The notes under the pieces were generated by a model. That model had not been told where the DNA came from. It did no database searches and saw nothing but the letters and a program-made list of their open reading frames with translations. From Streptomyces sp. NBC_01446 (GTDB lineage Bacteria; Actinomycetota; Actinomycetes; Streptomycetales; Streptomycetaceae): a stretch of DNA of 64,000 bases. Of this stretch, positions 36,364-46,971 are shown one piece after another (within the stretch, counting starts at the first letter, position 1; every line of letters begins with the position of its first letter). The DNA is taken from contig NZ_JAPEPO010000001.1 of NCBI RefSeq assembly GCF_026340095.1, forward strand, positions 5,170,001-5,234,000, in the 5' to 3' direction. Both the position numbers and the translations under genes were made by a program.

Positions 36364-37303
36364 TTCTCCAAGAGGGGTCGCTGCGGGCGAGCGAACGTAC
36401 CCAGGCGATTCCCGCGAGCGAGATGATCACGAGACCGCCCACCGAGAAGAGCGTGAAGAGGTGCTTCTGGGTGTCGGTCGGCTGCGGGATGAAGCCCTCG
36501 GCGAAGAGCGAGAGGGGCAGGTCCGTGGCGGTGAGCCGGGCGACGATCCAGATCGCGATGCCGTGCATGGAGTCCCACAGAGCGTGCAGGAAGGAGACGC
36601 CCAGACAGGTGAGCACCACCGGCGCCGCGAAGCGATAGCGCCCGTTCGGCCTGCGGAAGGCCAGCAGGACGGCGCCGGAGATCGCCGTCCACAGCCCGTG
36701 CCCGAACGGTGCGAGCAGCCCGCGCAGCACCTCCGTCTCCAGGAGCGAGCGCAGGTCGATGCCCTGCGCGCCGACGGCCGCGTTGAACGCGTGGCCCGCG
36801 CTCTCGAAGGCTGCGAAGCCGAAGCCGACGGACGCGCCGAGGACGAGTCCCGCCCGCAGCCCGCGCACCCGCGGCTGCCTGCGCAGCATGTACATCAGGG
36901 CGGCGAGCTTGACCGCTTCCTCGATCAGGCCGACCCCGACGAACATCCACAGCGAGGGGTGCAGCAGGTAGTACTCCATGACCGAGGCGCCGAGCACCCC
37001 GAGGATGCCGCCGACGACGAAGCAGCCGAGCATCAGGCTCACGCCCAGGTCGCGCGCGTGACGCTCGTACGCCCACAGCACGAAGGTGCCCGGGACGAGG
37101 AAGCTGCCGAGCAGGATCAGCGTCGGCAGGAGCGTGGTGTCCCTGGTCGCGTAGGTGACGACGGCGGTCAGCGTCCACAGGGCGAGTCCGCCCCACAGCC
37201 AGTGCTTCCACAGTCCCGCCCGGATCCGCGGCACGGACGACGGGGGCCGCTTGGGGCCGGGGATGCGGGCTCGGGGCGCGCCGGGCGGCGGTGCTTGGGT
37301 CAC
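36353..37303 (-). CDS. PrsW-family intramembrane metalloprotease
   Basis: This 316-residue membrane protein has about eight to nine hydrophobic helices after a 30-residue Pro/Arg-rich cytoplasmic start. The PrsW motifs are in order: EExxK in GLIEEAVKLAALM (about residues 125-137), FxxxE in FGFAAFESAGHAF and HxxxD in FLHALWDSMHG. In Bacillus, PrsW cuts an anti-sigma factor; the target here is unknown. The GTG at 37303 has GAGGG about 8 bp upstream. Its 3' end coincides with the CsoR box of the downstream copper genes, so read-through into copZ is possible when CsoR is absent. Confidence 0.85.
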   Translation of the reverse strand: MTQAPPPGAPRARIPGPKRPPSSVPRIRAGLWKHWLWGGLALWTLTAVVTYATRDTTLLPTLILLGSFLVPGTFVLWAYERHARDLGVSLMLGCFVVGGILGVLGASVMEYYLLHPSLWMFVGVGLIEEAVKLAALMYMLRRQPRVRGLRAGLVLGASVGFGFAAFESAGHAFNAAVGAQGIDLRSLLETEVLRGLLAPFGHGLWTAISGAVLLAFRRPNGRYRFAAPVVLTCLGVSFLHALWDSMHGIAIWIVARLTATDLPLSLFAEGFIPQPTDTQKHLFTLFSVGGLVIISLAGIAWVRSLARSDPSWRNTP

Positions 37304-37475
37304 GGCAATTCCCTCTGAGTGGGGAAGATTTGTGACGCAGTTTACGTAGATACGTGTTTTGTCGCACCGTGAGTTGGTGCGGGGGCAGGGTCCCGGTGTC
37401 CGGGCCGGGGGCTACGTTCGTCCGGTCGGGTGACCGTCAGGGTCTTTCGTTCGGTGGAAGTGAGGCGCGAGGGCG

Positions 37476-38510
37476 ATGCGGGCTGTGGTGTTCGAGAAGT
37501 TCGGGGAGCGGGCCGAGGTGCGGGAGGTGCCCGATCCGGCGCCGGCGCCGCACGGCGTGGTCGTACGGGTCGAGGCGACGGGCCTGTGCCGCAGCGACTG
37601 GCACGGCTGGATGGGCCACGACCCGGACATCCGCCTGCCGCACGTACCCGGGCATGAACTCGCCGGAGTGGTAGAGGCGGTGGGCGCCGATGTCCAGGAC
37701 CGGCGGCCGGGCGACCGGGTCACGGTCCCGTTCGTGTGCGCCTGCGGCACCTGCGCGTCCTGCGCGGCCGGTGACCACCAGGTGTGCGAGCGCCAGACGC
37801 AGCCCGGCTTCACGCACTGGGGCTCCTTCGCCGAGTACGTCGCCCTCGACCACGCCGCCGTGAACCTGGTGGACGTGCCGGACGAGCTGTCGTTCGCGAC
37901 GGCGGCGGGTCTCGGCTGCCGTTTCGCGACCGCGTTCCGCGCCGTGGTCGCGCAGGGCCGGGTCGCCGCCGGGGAGTGGGTCGCCGTGCACGGGTGCGGC
38001 GGCGTCGGCCTGTCCGCCGTGATGATCGCGGCGGCGAGTGGCGCGCGGGTCGTCGCGGTCGATGTCTCGCCCGCCGCGCTGGACCTTGCCCGCACCTTCG
38101 GCGCCGCCCACTGTCTGAACGCCTCCGAGGTGCCCGATGTGGCCGCTGCCGTAAGGGAGTTGACCGGCGGCGGGGCACACCTGTCGCTCGACGCGCTCGG
38201 CTCACCGGTCACCTGTGCCGCCTCGGTGGGCGGGCTGCGGCGACGGGGCCGCCATGTGCAGGTCGGCCTGCTGCCGCAGGACCCGGTCGTGCCCATGGGC
38301 CGGGTGATCGGCCTCGAACTCGAACTCCTCGGCAGCCACGGGATGGCCGCGCACGCTTATCCCCGGATGCTGGAGACGGTCCGCGCCGGGGTCCTGCGGC
38401 CGGACCTCCTGGTCACCTCCACGATCACGCTGGACGCGGCACCCGCAGCGCTTGACGCGATGGGTGCGGCGCCCGGCGCGGGCGTGACGATCATCGAGCC
38501 GTGGGCGTGA
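37476..38510 (+). CDS. Zinc-dependent alcohol dehydrogenase
   Basis: This 344-residue medium-chain dehydrogenase has catalytic zinc ligands Cys38 region ([10 protein letters not shown]), the GHE motif in [14 protein letters not shown], and a structural zinc loop [17 protein letters not shown] with four cysteines. The Rossmann motif is [13 protein letters not shown], and Asp follows in VVAVDVS, favouring NAD. ATG 37476 has a purine-rich GAGGCGCGAGGG upstream. The substrate may be an alcohol or a sugar alcohol; the sequence does not decide. It is monocistronic and convergent with the GNAT gene 16 bp downstream. Confidence 0.87.
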   Translation: MRAVVFEKFGERAEVREVPDPAPAPHGVVVRVEATGLCRSDWHGWMGHDPDIRLPHVPGHELAGVVEAVGADVQDRRPGDRVTVPFVCACGTCASCAAGDHQVCERQTQPGFTHWGSFAEYVALDHAAVNLVDVPDELSFATAAGLGCRFATAFRAVVAQGRVAAGEWVAVHGCGGVGLSAVMIAAASGARVVAVDVSPAALDLARTFGAAHCLNASEVPDVAAAVRELTGGGAHLSLDALGSPVTCAASVGGLRRRGRHVQVGLLPQDPVVPMGRVIGLELELLGSHGMAAHAYPRMLETVRAGVLRPDLLVTSTITLDAAPAALDAMGAAPGAGVTIIEPWA

Positions 38511-38526
38511 GATTCCTGAGCCTCGG

Positions 38527-39108
38527 TCAGGGCCGCCCCTGATGCTCCGCCCACTCCGGGGCGAGGACCGACATCAGCGTCGAGTCGTACCACTGGCCGT
38601 CGCGCAGTACCGACTGCCGGGCCACGCCTTCCTCGACGAAGCCCACCTTCTCGTAGACGCGGCGGGCCCGGTGGTTGTGGCTGAACAGGTCCAGGGCGAT
38701 GCGGTGCAGGCCCAGGCGCTCGAAGCCGTGGCCGACGATGAGGCGGACCGCCTCCGTGCCGAGGCCCCGGCCGCGGCCCTCGGGGCCGACGAGCGTGCGG
38801 AACGTGCAGCTGCGGTGCTCCGGGTCCCAGTCGTACAGGACGACCTCACCGACGAGTCGGCCGGTGGCGCGGTCGGTCACCGCGAGGTCGAGGCGGTCGT
38901 CCTGGGCACTGCGTGAGCCGTACCAGGAGCGCAGGAAGTCCACGGTGAGCTCGTTCGACGGGTCGCCGGTGAAGTGGCGGACCTCCGGGTCGTCGATGAT
39001 CTCGGCCATCGTGTCCGCGTCGGCGGCGGTGAACGGCCGCAGGACGGTCTTCTCGCCGGTCAGTACCGGCTTGGCGGAGAAGCCGGCCGCCAGGGGGTCT
39101 TGGGTCAT
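38527..39108 (-). CDS. GNAT N-acetyltransferase (RimJ/RimL type)
   Basis: This 193-residue acetyltransferase belongs to the RimJ/RimL-like GNAT group. Motif A, the acetyl-CoA loop, is RTLVGPEGRGRGLGTEAVRL with the Q/RxxGxG/A pattern, and the C-terminal HRIALDLFSHNHRARRVYEKVGF is the standard motif B. The ATG at 39108 gives the usual start (RPFTAADADTMAEII after a short lead). Substrates include ribosomal protein N-termini, amino acids and antibiotics; which one cannot be told. It stands alone on the minus strand. Confidence 0.82.
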   Translation of the reverse strand: MTQDPLAAGFSAKPVLTGEKTVLRPFTAADADTMAEIIDDPEVRHFTGDPSNELTVDFLRSWYGSRSAQDDRLDLAVTDRATGRLVGEVVLYDWDPEHRSCTFRTLVGPEGRGRGLGTEAVRLIVGHGFERLGLHRIALDLFSHNHRARRVYEKVGFVEEGVARQSVLRDGQWYDSTLMSVLAPEWAEHQGRP

Positions 39109-39213
39109 GCGGGGATTGTCCGGAGGGGCGGGCGCGCGGGGCAATCGAATAACGGGGGCGCCGGCCCGCACGGTGGCATGCGTGCGCGGCGGCGTCCGTG
39201 CGACGGAGGGTGG

Positions 39214-39411
39214 TCACTGCTTGAGGCCGCGGTTGCGGGGGCGGGAGGCGACCCAGGCGCGGACGGTGTCCGCGTACCAGTACGGCTTTCCCGACTCCAC
39301 GTGGTCGGGCGGGGGCAGGAGGCCGTGCTTGCGGTACGAGCGCACGGTGTCCGGCCGGACCCGGATGTGCGCGGCGATGTCCTGGTACGACCAGAGCCTT
39401 CGGTCGGTCAT
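39214..39411 (-). CDS. Small helix-turn-helix DNA-binding protein
   Basis: This 65-residue protein is one MerR/excisionase-like winged HTH: WSYQDIAAHIRVRPDTVRSYRKHGLLPPPD is the recognition part, followed by a wing (GKPYWYADTVRAWVAS) and a basic tail. ATG 39411 has AAGGAG 8 bp upstream. Proteins of this size and shape include excisionases and BldC-like regulators; no integrase or prophage gene is close. Four TGTGAC-type repeats lie 140-210 bp upstream and may be its sites. Confidence 0.72.
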   Translation of the reverse strand: MTDRRLWSYQDIAAHIRVRPDTVRSYRKHGLLPPPDHVESGKPYWYADTVRAWVASRPRNRGLKQ

Positions 39412-39550
39412 CTGTGGCTCCTTGCTGCGGGTGCCGCAGCGGCGGCTCGGGGTGGCCGTCGGGGGAGCTGCGGCGCGAACGCTGGCGATCAGTCAGCCTG
39501 TGCCCGGACAACGACGCGCCCGGAGCGGAGGCGAGGGGCTGTCGACGGGA

Positions 39551-39618
39551 TGTGACGCAAGACCCGCGTATACGAGACATGTGTGACAGGAAAGGGGTGT
39601 TTGTGACGCGAGTGACGC
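39551..39618. repeat. Four TGTGACGC-like repeats upstream of the HTH gene
   Basis: TGTGACGC occurs at 39551 and 39602, TGTGACAG at 39582 and AGTGACGC at 39611, all in the same orientation within 68 bp. The gap 39412-39679 contains no gene. The cluster is placed where it could serve the HTH gene or the downstream end of the IolE-like gene. Confidence 0.45.
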
Positions 39619-39679
39619 ATTGGCGGCGCACGGAAGGCGCGTACGCGGGCGTGACCGTTCGTCCGGTGGCGCCGTTCTC

Positions 39680-40582
39680 CTACACCCCGCACGACCTCAG
39701 ATAGCCCCTGGTGCGGCGGGCGATGGGCAGCGGACGGTCCGGCTCGCACGGGTACATGTCCTGCTCGACGATCGCGAAGAGATCAACGTCGAGGCGCTGT
39801 GCGGCCGCGATGACGGGCTCCAACGCGGGCTCCCCGGCCGGGGGTTCACACATCACGCCGCGCGCCACGGCAGGCCCGAACGGGACCCCGCCCGCGCGGA
39901 CCCCGGCGAGCACGGCCGGGTCGACCTGCTTGAGGTGGAGGTAGCCGATGCGCTCGCCGTACGTCTCGATGAGCTTGACGCTGTCGCCGCCGCAGTACGC
40001 GTAGTGGCCCGTGTCGAGGCAGAGGGAGACGAGGTCCTGGTCCGTGGAGTCGAGGAAGCGGGCGACGTTCTCCTCGGAGTCGATGTGCGTGTCGGCGTGC
40101 GGGTGCACGACGGTCCGCAGGCCGTACCGCTCGCGGACCTCGTGGGCGAGCCGCTCGGTCTGGGTGGTCAGGTCGCGCCACTGCGCCGCTGTGAGGGACG
40201 AGTCCTCGATGACCTCGCCCGTCTTGTCGTCGCGCCAGAAAGCGGGGATGACGACGAGATGCCCGGCGCCGGTCGCGCGCGTGAGTTCGGCGATGGCCGA
40301 GACGTGCTCCCACGTCGCGTCCCAGACGCCGGAGCCGCGGTGCAGGCCCGTGAAGACCGTGCCGGCGGAGACCTTCAGGCCGCGCCGTCCGGTCTCCTCC
40401 GCGAGCACGTCCGGGTCCGTGGGCAGGTAGCCGTACGGGCCGAGCTCGATCCACTCGTAGCCCGCTTCGGCGACCTCGTCGAGAAAGCGCCGCCAGGGGA
40501 CCTGGCGGGGGTCGTCGGGGAACCACACGCCCCAGGAGTCGGGTGCCGAGCCGATGCGGATGCGGGGTGACATCGTCGTCAT
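39680..40582 (-). CDS. IolE-like sugar isomerase, putative inosose dehydratase
   Basis: This 300-residue TIM-barrel protein belongs to the xylose-isomerase-like family and resembles IolE, which dehydrates scyllo-inosose. Its start IGSAPDSWGVWFPDDP and the segments WIELGPYGYLPTDP, VVHPHADTHIDSEENVARFLDST, LCLDTGHYAYCGGD, IGYLHLKQVDP and FAIVEQDMYPC supply the expected acidic and His metal ligands. ATG 40582 is chosen as it gives this standard N-terminus. The gene is divergent from iolC with 142 bp between starts, so both probably share one regulatory region. Assignment as inosose dehydratase rests on this context. Confidence 0.75.
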   Translation of the reverse strand: MTTMSPRIRIGSAPDSWGVWFPDDPRQVPWRRFLDEVAEAGYEWIELGPYGYLPTDPDVLAEETGRRGLKVSAGTVFTGLHRGSGVWDATWEHVSAIAELTRATGAGHLVVIPAFWRDDKTGEVIEDSSLTAAQWRDLTTQTERLAHEVRERYGLRTVVHPHADTHIDSEENVARFLDSTDQDLVSLCLDTGHYAYCGGDSVKLIETYGERIGYLHLKQVDPAVLAGVRAGGVPFGPAVARGVMCEPPAGEPALEPVIAAAQRLDVDLFAIVEQDMYPCEPDRPLPIARRTRGYLRSCGV

Positions 40583-40631
40583 GGAACCAGCCTTCAGGGC
40601 GTCGGAGACGGGTGTCAAGACGTGGTCCGAA

Positions 40632-40641
40632 TGTCCGGACA
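40632..40641. promoter_or_regulatory. Palindrome in the iol divergent region, possible operator
   Basis: TGTCCGGACA is a perfect 10-bp palindrome, followed after AAA by the related TGTTGACA. It sits 6 bp upstream of the -35 box of the presumed iolC promoter. The TGT-ACA frame is compatible with a GntR-type regulator, but no regulator gene is in the cluster. Confidence 0.5.
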
Positions 40642-40646
40642 AAATG

Positions 40647-40675
40647 TTGACAGGGTCTTGGGGCAGGGCTAGACC
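40647..40675 (+). promoter_or_regulatory. Vegetative sigma-type promoter of the iol operon
   Basis: TTGACA at 40647-40652 is followed after exactly 17 bp by TAGACC at 40670-40675, close to the HrdB-type consensus. The iolC start lies 49 bp downstream. Confidence 0.6.
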
Positions 40676-40724
40676 TGAGCCTGAGACCGCCGAAGGGGCG
40701 CGCGCCCCGCCGAAGGGAATCCGT

Positions 40725-41693
40725 ATGCAGCCCAGTCCCGGCGAGCCGTACGACCTGATCACCATGGGCCGGATCGGCGTGGACCTCTATCCGTTGCAGG
40801 CGGGCGTGCCACTGGCGGAAGTGGACACGTTCGGCAAGTTCCTGGGCGGATCGTCGTCGAACGTCGCGGTGGCGGCGGCCCGGCTCGGGCGCCGCACGGC
40901 GACGGTCACCCGCACCGGGGCGGACCCCTTCGGGGAGTATCTGCACCGCCAACTGCGGGAGTTCGGCGTCGACGACCGCTGGGTCACCCCCGTGCCGGGC
41001 CTGCCGACGCCCGTCACGTTCTGCGAGGTCTTCCCGCCGGACGACTTCCCCCTCTACTTCTACCGCCGGCCCAAGGCGCCCGACCTGGAGATCCACACCG
41101 CCGAACTCGACCTGGACGCCATCAGGGAGGCCCGGGTCTTCTGGATGACGGGGACCGGGCTGAGCGAGGAGCCGAGCCGCTCGGCGACCCTGGCCGCGCT
41201 GGCGCACCGGGCGAAGGTGGGGATCACCGTCTTCGACCTCGACTGGCGGCCGATGTTCTGGGAGGACCCGGAACAGGCCAGGCCCCACTACGCCGAGGCC
41301 CTGCGCCACACGACCGTCGCCGTCGGCAACGTCGACGAGGTCGAGATCGCCACCGGTGAGCGCGAACCGGCAGCGGCGGCACGGGCGTTGCTCGCCGCCG
41401 GGGTGCGCCTCGCCGTCGTCAAACAGGGCCCCAAGGGCGTACTCGCCATGGCCGCGGACGGCAGTTGCGCGGAGGTGCCGCCGCTGCCCGTCGACGTCCT
41501 GAACGGGCTCGGCGCGGGCGACGCGTTCGGCGGCGCCCTGTGCCACGGACTGCTCGCCGACCGGGAACTGGAGGACGTCATGCGGTTCGCGAACGCGGCG
41601 GGCGCGATCGTCGCGTCCCGCCTGGAGTGCTCGTCGGCGATGCCGACCCGCGACGAGGTAGAGGCCGCACTCACGGCGGGAGAGGTCCGATGA
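40725..41693 (+). CDS. iolC: 5-dehydro-2-deoxygluconokinase
   Basis: This 322-residue PfkB-family kinase phosphorylates 5-dehydro-2-deoxy-gluconate in myo-inositol breakdown. It begins with DLITMGRIGVDLYPLQAGVPL, followed by FGKFLGGSSSNVAVAAARLG, both typical of IolC; the catalytic Asp266 is in GLGAGDAFGGALCHGL. ATG 40725 has GAAGGGAA about 8 bp upstream. The next gene starts within its stop codon (ATGA). It is the first gene of the run iolC, Cgl0159-type barrel, iolB, iolD, mmsA. Confidence 0.92.
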   Translation: MQPSPGEPYDLITMGRIGVDLYPLQAGVPLAEVDTFGKFLGGSSSNVAVAAARLGRRTATVTRTGADPFGEYLHRQLREFGVDDRWVTPVPGLPTPVTFCEVFPPDDFPLYFYRRPKAPDLEIHTAELDLDAIREARVFWMTGTGLSEEPSRSATLAALAHRAKVGITVFDLDWRPMFWEDPEQARPHYAEALRHTTVAVGNVDEVEIATGEREPAAAARALLAAGVRLAVVKQGPKGVLAMAADGSCAEVPPLPVDVLNGLGAGDAFGGALCHGLLADRELEDVMRFANAAGAIVASRLECSSAMPTRDEVEAALTAGEVR

Positions 41694-42649
41694 GCCGGGC
41701 GGGCCGGGTCGGCGGGAGCAGCCCGGGACACGTTCCCGCGCGGGGCGGCCGGGACATGAGCGTCGATCCCCTGAGGCTGGTGCGGCTGCGGGCCCACCAC
41801 CCCGAGGCCGTCGCCGAGGCGGCGGCGCGGCGGCCGCGCAGGCCGCTGATCGCGCACGAGGCCGGGCGCCTCCTGATCGTCGCCGCCGACCACCCCGCGC
41901 GCGGCGCCCTCGCCGTGGGGGAGCGCCCCTTCGCCATGGCCGACCGCGCCGACCTCCTCGGACGGCTCTGCCTCGCCCTGTCGCGGCCCGGCGTCGACGG
42001 GGTCCTCGCCACCGCCGACATCCTCGACGACCTGCTTCTGCTCGGCGCGCTCGACGGCAAGGTCGTCCTCGGCTCGATGAACCGCGGCGGGCTCGCCGGG
42101 GCCTCCTTCGAACTCGACGACCGGTTCACCGGACACCGGCCCGCGGACCTGCACCGGCTGCGGTTCGACGCCGGCAAGCTGCTCCTTCGTATCGACTACG
42201 ACGACCCGGGATCGCTGCGCACCATGGAGTCCGCGGCCCGCGCCGTCGACGAGATGGCCGAGCTGCGACTGCCCGTGTTCGTCGAGCCGTTCCTGTGCCA
42301 CCGCGATCCGGCGAGCGGGGCCCTGCGCAGCGACCTGGGCGCCGAGGCCGTCACCACGTCCATCGCCATCGCCTCCGGCCTCGGCGGCAGCTCCGCGTAC
42401 ACCTGGCTCAAGGTGCCCGTCACCGATAACCCCGACGACATGGTGCGCGTCATGGAGACGTCGACGCTGCCCGCGGTGCTGCTCGGCGGTGATGTCGGAT
42501 CCGCTGACGACCAGGACGCGGCATACGAGAAATGGCGGCACGCGCTCCGACTGCCCACCGTGCAGGGCCTGGTGGTGGGGCGCTCGCTGCTCTACCCGGC
42601 CGACGGCGACGTGGCGGGCGCGGTCGACAGCGCAGCGTCGCTGCTGTAG
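41690..42649 (+). CDS. Cgl0159-type TIM-barrel aldolase-like protein
   Basis: This 319-residue protein resembles the beta/alpha barrel of class I aldolases known as Cgl0159-like in actinobacterial inositol clusters. Landmarks are RLLIVAADHPARGALAVG, VDGVLATADILDDLLLL, VFVEPFLCHRD, TWLKVPVTDNPDDMVRVME with a candidate Schiff-base lysine, and AVLLGGDVGS. ATG 41690 overlaps iolC by 4 bases; ATG 41756 (MSVDPLRLVRLR) is an alternative without the low-complexity first 22 residues. No iolJ gene is present in the cluster, so this protein may cleave the phosphorylated keto-deoxygluconate made by IolC; this is inference. Confidence 0.75.
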   Translation: MSRAGRVGGSSPGHVPARGGRDMSVDPLRLVRLRAHHPEAVAEAAARRPRRPLIAHEAGRLLIVAADHPARGALAVGERPFAMADRADLLGRLCLALSRPGVDGVLATADILDDLLLLGALDGKVVLGSMNRGGLAGASFELDDRFTGHRPADLHRLRFDAGKLLLRIDYDDPGSLRTMESAARAVDEMAELRLPVFVEPFLCHRDPASGALRSDLGAEAVTTSIAIASGLGGSSAYTWLKVPVTDNPDDMVRVMETSTLPAVLLGGDVGSADDQDAAYEKWRHALRLPTVQGLVVGRSLLYPADGDVAGAVDSAASLL

Positions 42650-42658
42650 GAGGGGACG

Positions 42659-43489
42659 GTGACGAACGACAGGGACCTCATGAACCTGTACCTGCCCCGG
42701 GGGAGCGCCGCCGACGGGCCCTACGCCCTGGCCGTCGGCCCGGAGCGGGCCGGCTGGTCCCGCGCGGGGCTGCGAGTGATCGAACTGAGGCCCGGACAAA
42801 CCCACGATCTGGACACCGGTGCGAGTGAATGGATCGTGCTGCCCCTGACGGGTGGTTGCACGGTGCGCACGGGAAGCCGGATCATCGAACTGCTGGGCCG
42901 GGAGAGCGTGTTCGGCGGGGTCAGCGACTTCGCCTACGTGCCCCGCGACGCCCATGCGCAGATCGCCTCCGGCGCGGGAGGCCGCTTCGCCCTGGCAGGA
43001 GCGAAGTGCGAGCGTAAGCTCCCCGCCCGCTACGGCCCCGCGCCGGAGGTTCCCGTCGAGCACCGCGGCTCCGGCACCAGCGCCCGCCAGGTGCGCAACT
43101 TCGCGTCCGCCGACGCCTTCGAGTGCGATCAGCTCATCGCCGTCGAAGTGATCACGCCCGGCGGGAACTGGTCCTCGTACCCGCCCCACAAGCACGACGA
43201 GCACCGGCCGGGCGTCGAGACCGAGCTGGAGGAGATCTACTACTTCGAGATCGAGGGGCCCCGCGGGTACGGGTACCAGCGCGTCTCGCCGTCCAGGCCC
43301 GGCGGCACCGACCTGCTCGCCGAGGTTCGTACGGGCGACGCGGTCCTCGTCCCCGACGGGTGGCACGGCCCGTCGATCGCGCAGCCGGGACACACGATGT
43401 ACTACCTGAACGTGATGGCGGGACCGGGCGAGGAGCGGGAGTGGCGGATCTGCTTCCACTCCGATCACCTGACGGAGGGATACCGATGA
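42659..43489 (+). CDS. iolB: 5-deoxy-glucuronate isomerase
   Basis: This 276-residue bicupin converts 5-deoxy-glucuronate to 5-dehydro-2-deoxy-gluconate. The metal-binding C-terminal cupin is marked by WSSYPPHKHDEHRPGVETELEEIYYFEIEG, with His and Glu ligands, and VLVPDGWHGPSIAQPGHTMYYLNVMAG. GTG 42659 has AGGAGGGGA upstream. It is 9 bp after the previous gene, and its stop overlaps the iolD start by 4 bases, so the order fits coupled translation in the iol operon. Confidence 0.94.
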   Translation: MTNDRDLMNLYLPRGSAADGPYALAVGPERAGWSRAGLRVIELRPGQTHDLDTGASEWIVLPLTGGCTVRTGSRIIELLGRESVFGGVSDFAYVPRDAHAQIASGAGGRFALAGAKCERKLPARYGPAPEVPVEHRGSGTSARQVRNFASADAFECDQLIAVEVITPGGNWSSYPPHKHDEHRPGVETELEEIYYFEIEGPRGYGYQRVSPSRPGGTDLLAEVRTGDAVLVPDGWHGPSIAQPGHTMYYLNVMAGPGEEREWRICFHSDHLTEGYR

Positions 43490-45354
43490 CGCGGCTCACC
43501 ACAGCACAGGCCCTCGTGCGGTTCCTGTCCCGGCAGTACACCGAGCGCGACGGCGAGCGGCGCCGCCTGATCGACGCGACCTGGGGCATCTTCGGGCACG
43601 GGAACGTCGCCGGGATCGGCCAGGCACTCCTGGAGTACGCCCACGACATGCCCTACCACCAGGGCCGCAACGAACAGGCCATGGTGCACGCGGCCGTCGG
43701 CTTCGCCCGGCAGAGCGGCCGGCTCGCCGCGCAGGCCGTGACCACGTCCATCGGGCCCGGCGCCACCAACCTCGTCACCGGCGCCGCCCTCGCCACCGTC
43801 AACCACCTGCCCGTCCTGCTGCTGCCAGGCGACACCTTCGCGACCCGGCCCGCCGACCCCGTGCTCCAGCAGCTCGAAGTCCCCTACGCGGGCGACGTGT
43901 CGGTCAACGACTGCCTGCGCCCCGTCTCCAGGTACTTCGACCGGATCACCCGGCCCGAGGCCCTGATCCCCGCGGCCCTCGCGGCGATGCGCGTCCTCGC
44001 CGACCCGGTCGACACGGGCGCGGTCACCCTCGCGCTGCCGCAGGACGTGCAGGCCGAGGCGTACGACTGGCCCGACGCCTTCTTCGACGAGCGGGTGTGG
44101 GGCGTGCGCCGGCCCGCGCCCGACCCACGTGAGCTGGACGAGGCCGTCCGCGCGGTGCGCGCCGCGCGCAGGCCGCTGCTCGTCGCGGGCGGCGGCGTGC
44201 ACCACAGCCGGGCCGAGGAGGCGCTGAAGGAGTTCGCGGACGCGACCGGGATCCCCGTCGCGTCCACCCAGGCCGGCAAGGGCTCCCTGCGCTGGGACCA
44301 CCCCTCGGACGTCGGCGGCATCGGCCACACCGGCACCGCGACCGCGAACGAACTCGCCCGCACCGCCGACCTCGTCATCGGCGTCGGCACCCGCTACACC
44401 GACTTCACGACCGCGTCCGGCACCCTCTTCGGCTCCGGCAGCGTGCGCTTCCTCAACCTCAACATCGCGGCCTTCGACAGCCACAAGATGGCGGCCCTGC
44501 CGCTGGTCGCGGACGCTCGCACCGGCCTGGAACAGCTCACGGCCGGGCTGCGCGGCCACCGTGCGGAGCCCTCGTACGTCATGGAGTACACCGACGACAA
44601 GGAGCGCTGGGAGTACCGCGTCGACGCCTGCTTCACGGCCGACGACGACCTGGTGCACCCCACCCAGCCCCAGGTGCTCGGCGTCCTCGACGAACTCGTC
44701 ACCGAGGACGACATCCTGATCAACGCGGCCGGTTCGCTCCCCGGTGATCTGCACAAACTGTGGCGGGCCCGGTCCCGCGACCAGTACCACGTCGAGTACG
44801 GCTACTCCTGCATGGGCTACGAGATCCCGGCCGCGATCGGGGTCGCGCTCGCCGCGCCGGGCCGGCCCGTGTGGGCGCTCGTCGGCGACGGCACGTATCT
44901 GATGATGCCCACCGAGATCGTCACCGCCGTCCAGGAGAACATCCCGGTCAAAGTGGTCCTCCTCCAGAACCACGGGTACGCGTCCATCGGCGGGCTCTCG
45001 GCCTCCGTGGGCGGCGAGGGGTTCGGTACGGGCTACCGCTTCCCGGCCGCCGACGGCACGTACACGGGCGCCCCGCTGCCCGTCGACCTCGCGGCGAACG
45101 CGGCCAGCCTCGGCATGACGGTGCTGCGCGCGAAAACCGTCCGTGATCTGCGGGAAGCCCTCGCGGCGGCGCGTGCGGCGGACGGTCCCACATGTGTCTA
45201 CGTGGAGACCGAAACGGCAGACACAGTGTCGGGCGCGCCCCCCGCGCAGGCGTGGTGGGATGTGCCCGTGGCCGAGACAGCGACCCGACCGTCGGCGGTC
45301 AAGGCCCGCGAGGAGTACGACCGGCACGTCACCGCTCGGCGCCGCCGGCTGTGA
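43486..45354 (+). CDS. iolD: 3D-(3,5/4)-trihydroxycyclohexane-1,2-dione hydrolase
   Basis: This 622-residue TPP-dependent enzyme opens the ring of the diketo intermediate to 5-deoxy-glucuronate. It begins with TTAQALVRFLSRQYTERDGER, and has the cofactor-activating Glu in GRNEQAMVHAAVGFARQ. The TPP/Mg motif runs from GDGTYLMMP to QNHGYASIGG. The WGIFGHGNVAGIGQAL segment is typical of IolD. ATG 43486 overlaps iolB by 4 bases. The C-terminal DVPVAETATRPSAVKAREEYDRHVTARRRRL is a characteristic end of the family. It lies 52 bp upstream of mmsA. Confidence 0.94.
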   Translation: MTRLTTAQALVRFLSRQYTERDGERRRLIDATWGIFGHGNVAGIGQALLEYAHDMPYHQGRNEQAMVHAAVGFARQSGRLAAQAVTTSIGPGATNLVTGAALATVNHLPVLLLPGDTFATRPADPVLQQLEVPYAGDVSVNDCLRPVSRYFDRITRPEALIPAALAAMRVLADPVDTGAVTLALPQDVQAEAYDWPDAFFDERVWGVRRPAPDPRELDEAVRAVRAARRPLLVAGGGVHHSRAEEALKEFADATGIPVASTQAGKGSLRWDHPSDVGGIGHTGTATANELARTADLVIGVGTRYTDFTTASGTLFGSGSVRFLNLNIAAFDSHKMAALPLVADARTGLEQLTAGLRGHRAEPSYVMEYTDDKERWEYRVDACFTADDDLVHPTQPQVLGVLDELVTEDDILINAAGSLPGDLHKLWRARSRDQYHVEYGYSCMGYEIPAAIGVALAAPGRPVWALVGDGTYLMMPTEIVTAVQENIPVKVVLLQNHGYASIGGLSASVGGEGFGTGYRFPAADGTYTGAPLPVDLAANAASLGMTVLRAKTVRDLREALAAARAADGPTCVYVETETADTVSGAPPAQAWWDVPVAETATRPSAVKAREEYDRHVTARRRRL

Positions 45355-45406
45355 AAGAACGCGAAACACCCGAAACACCCGTAGGACCCCAAAGGAGATT
45401 GCCCTC

Positions 45407-46918
<1,512 letters not shown>

Positions 46919-46933
46919 GGTCCAGGCAGCACC

Positions 46934-46971
46934 AGGTGCCCCGGCCGCCGCACAGCGCGTCCGGGGCACCT
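46934..46971 (+). terminator. Terminator of the iol operon
   Basis: AGGTGCCCCGG at 46934-46944 pairs perfectly with CCGGGGCACCT at 46961-46971, beginning 16 bp after the mmsA stop. No T-tract follows. Confidence 0.75.
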
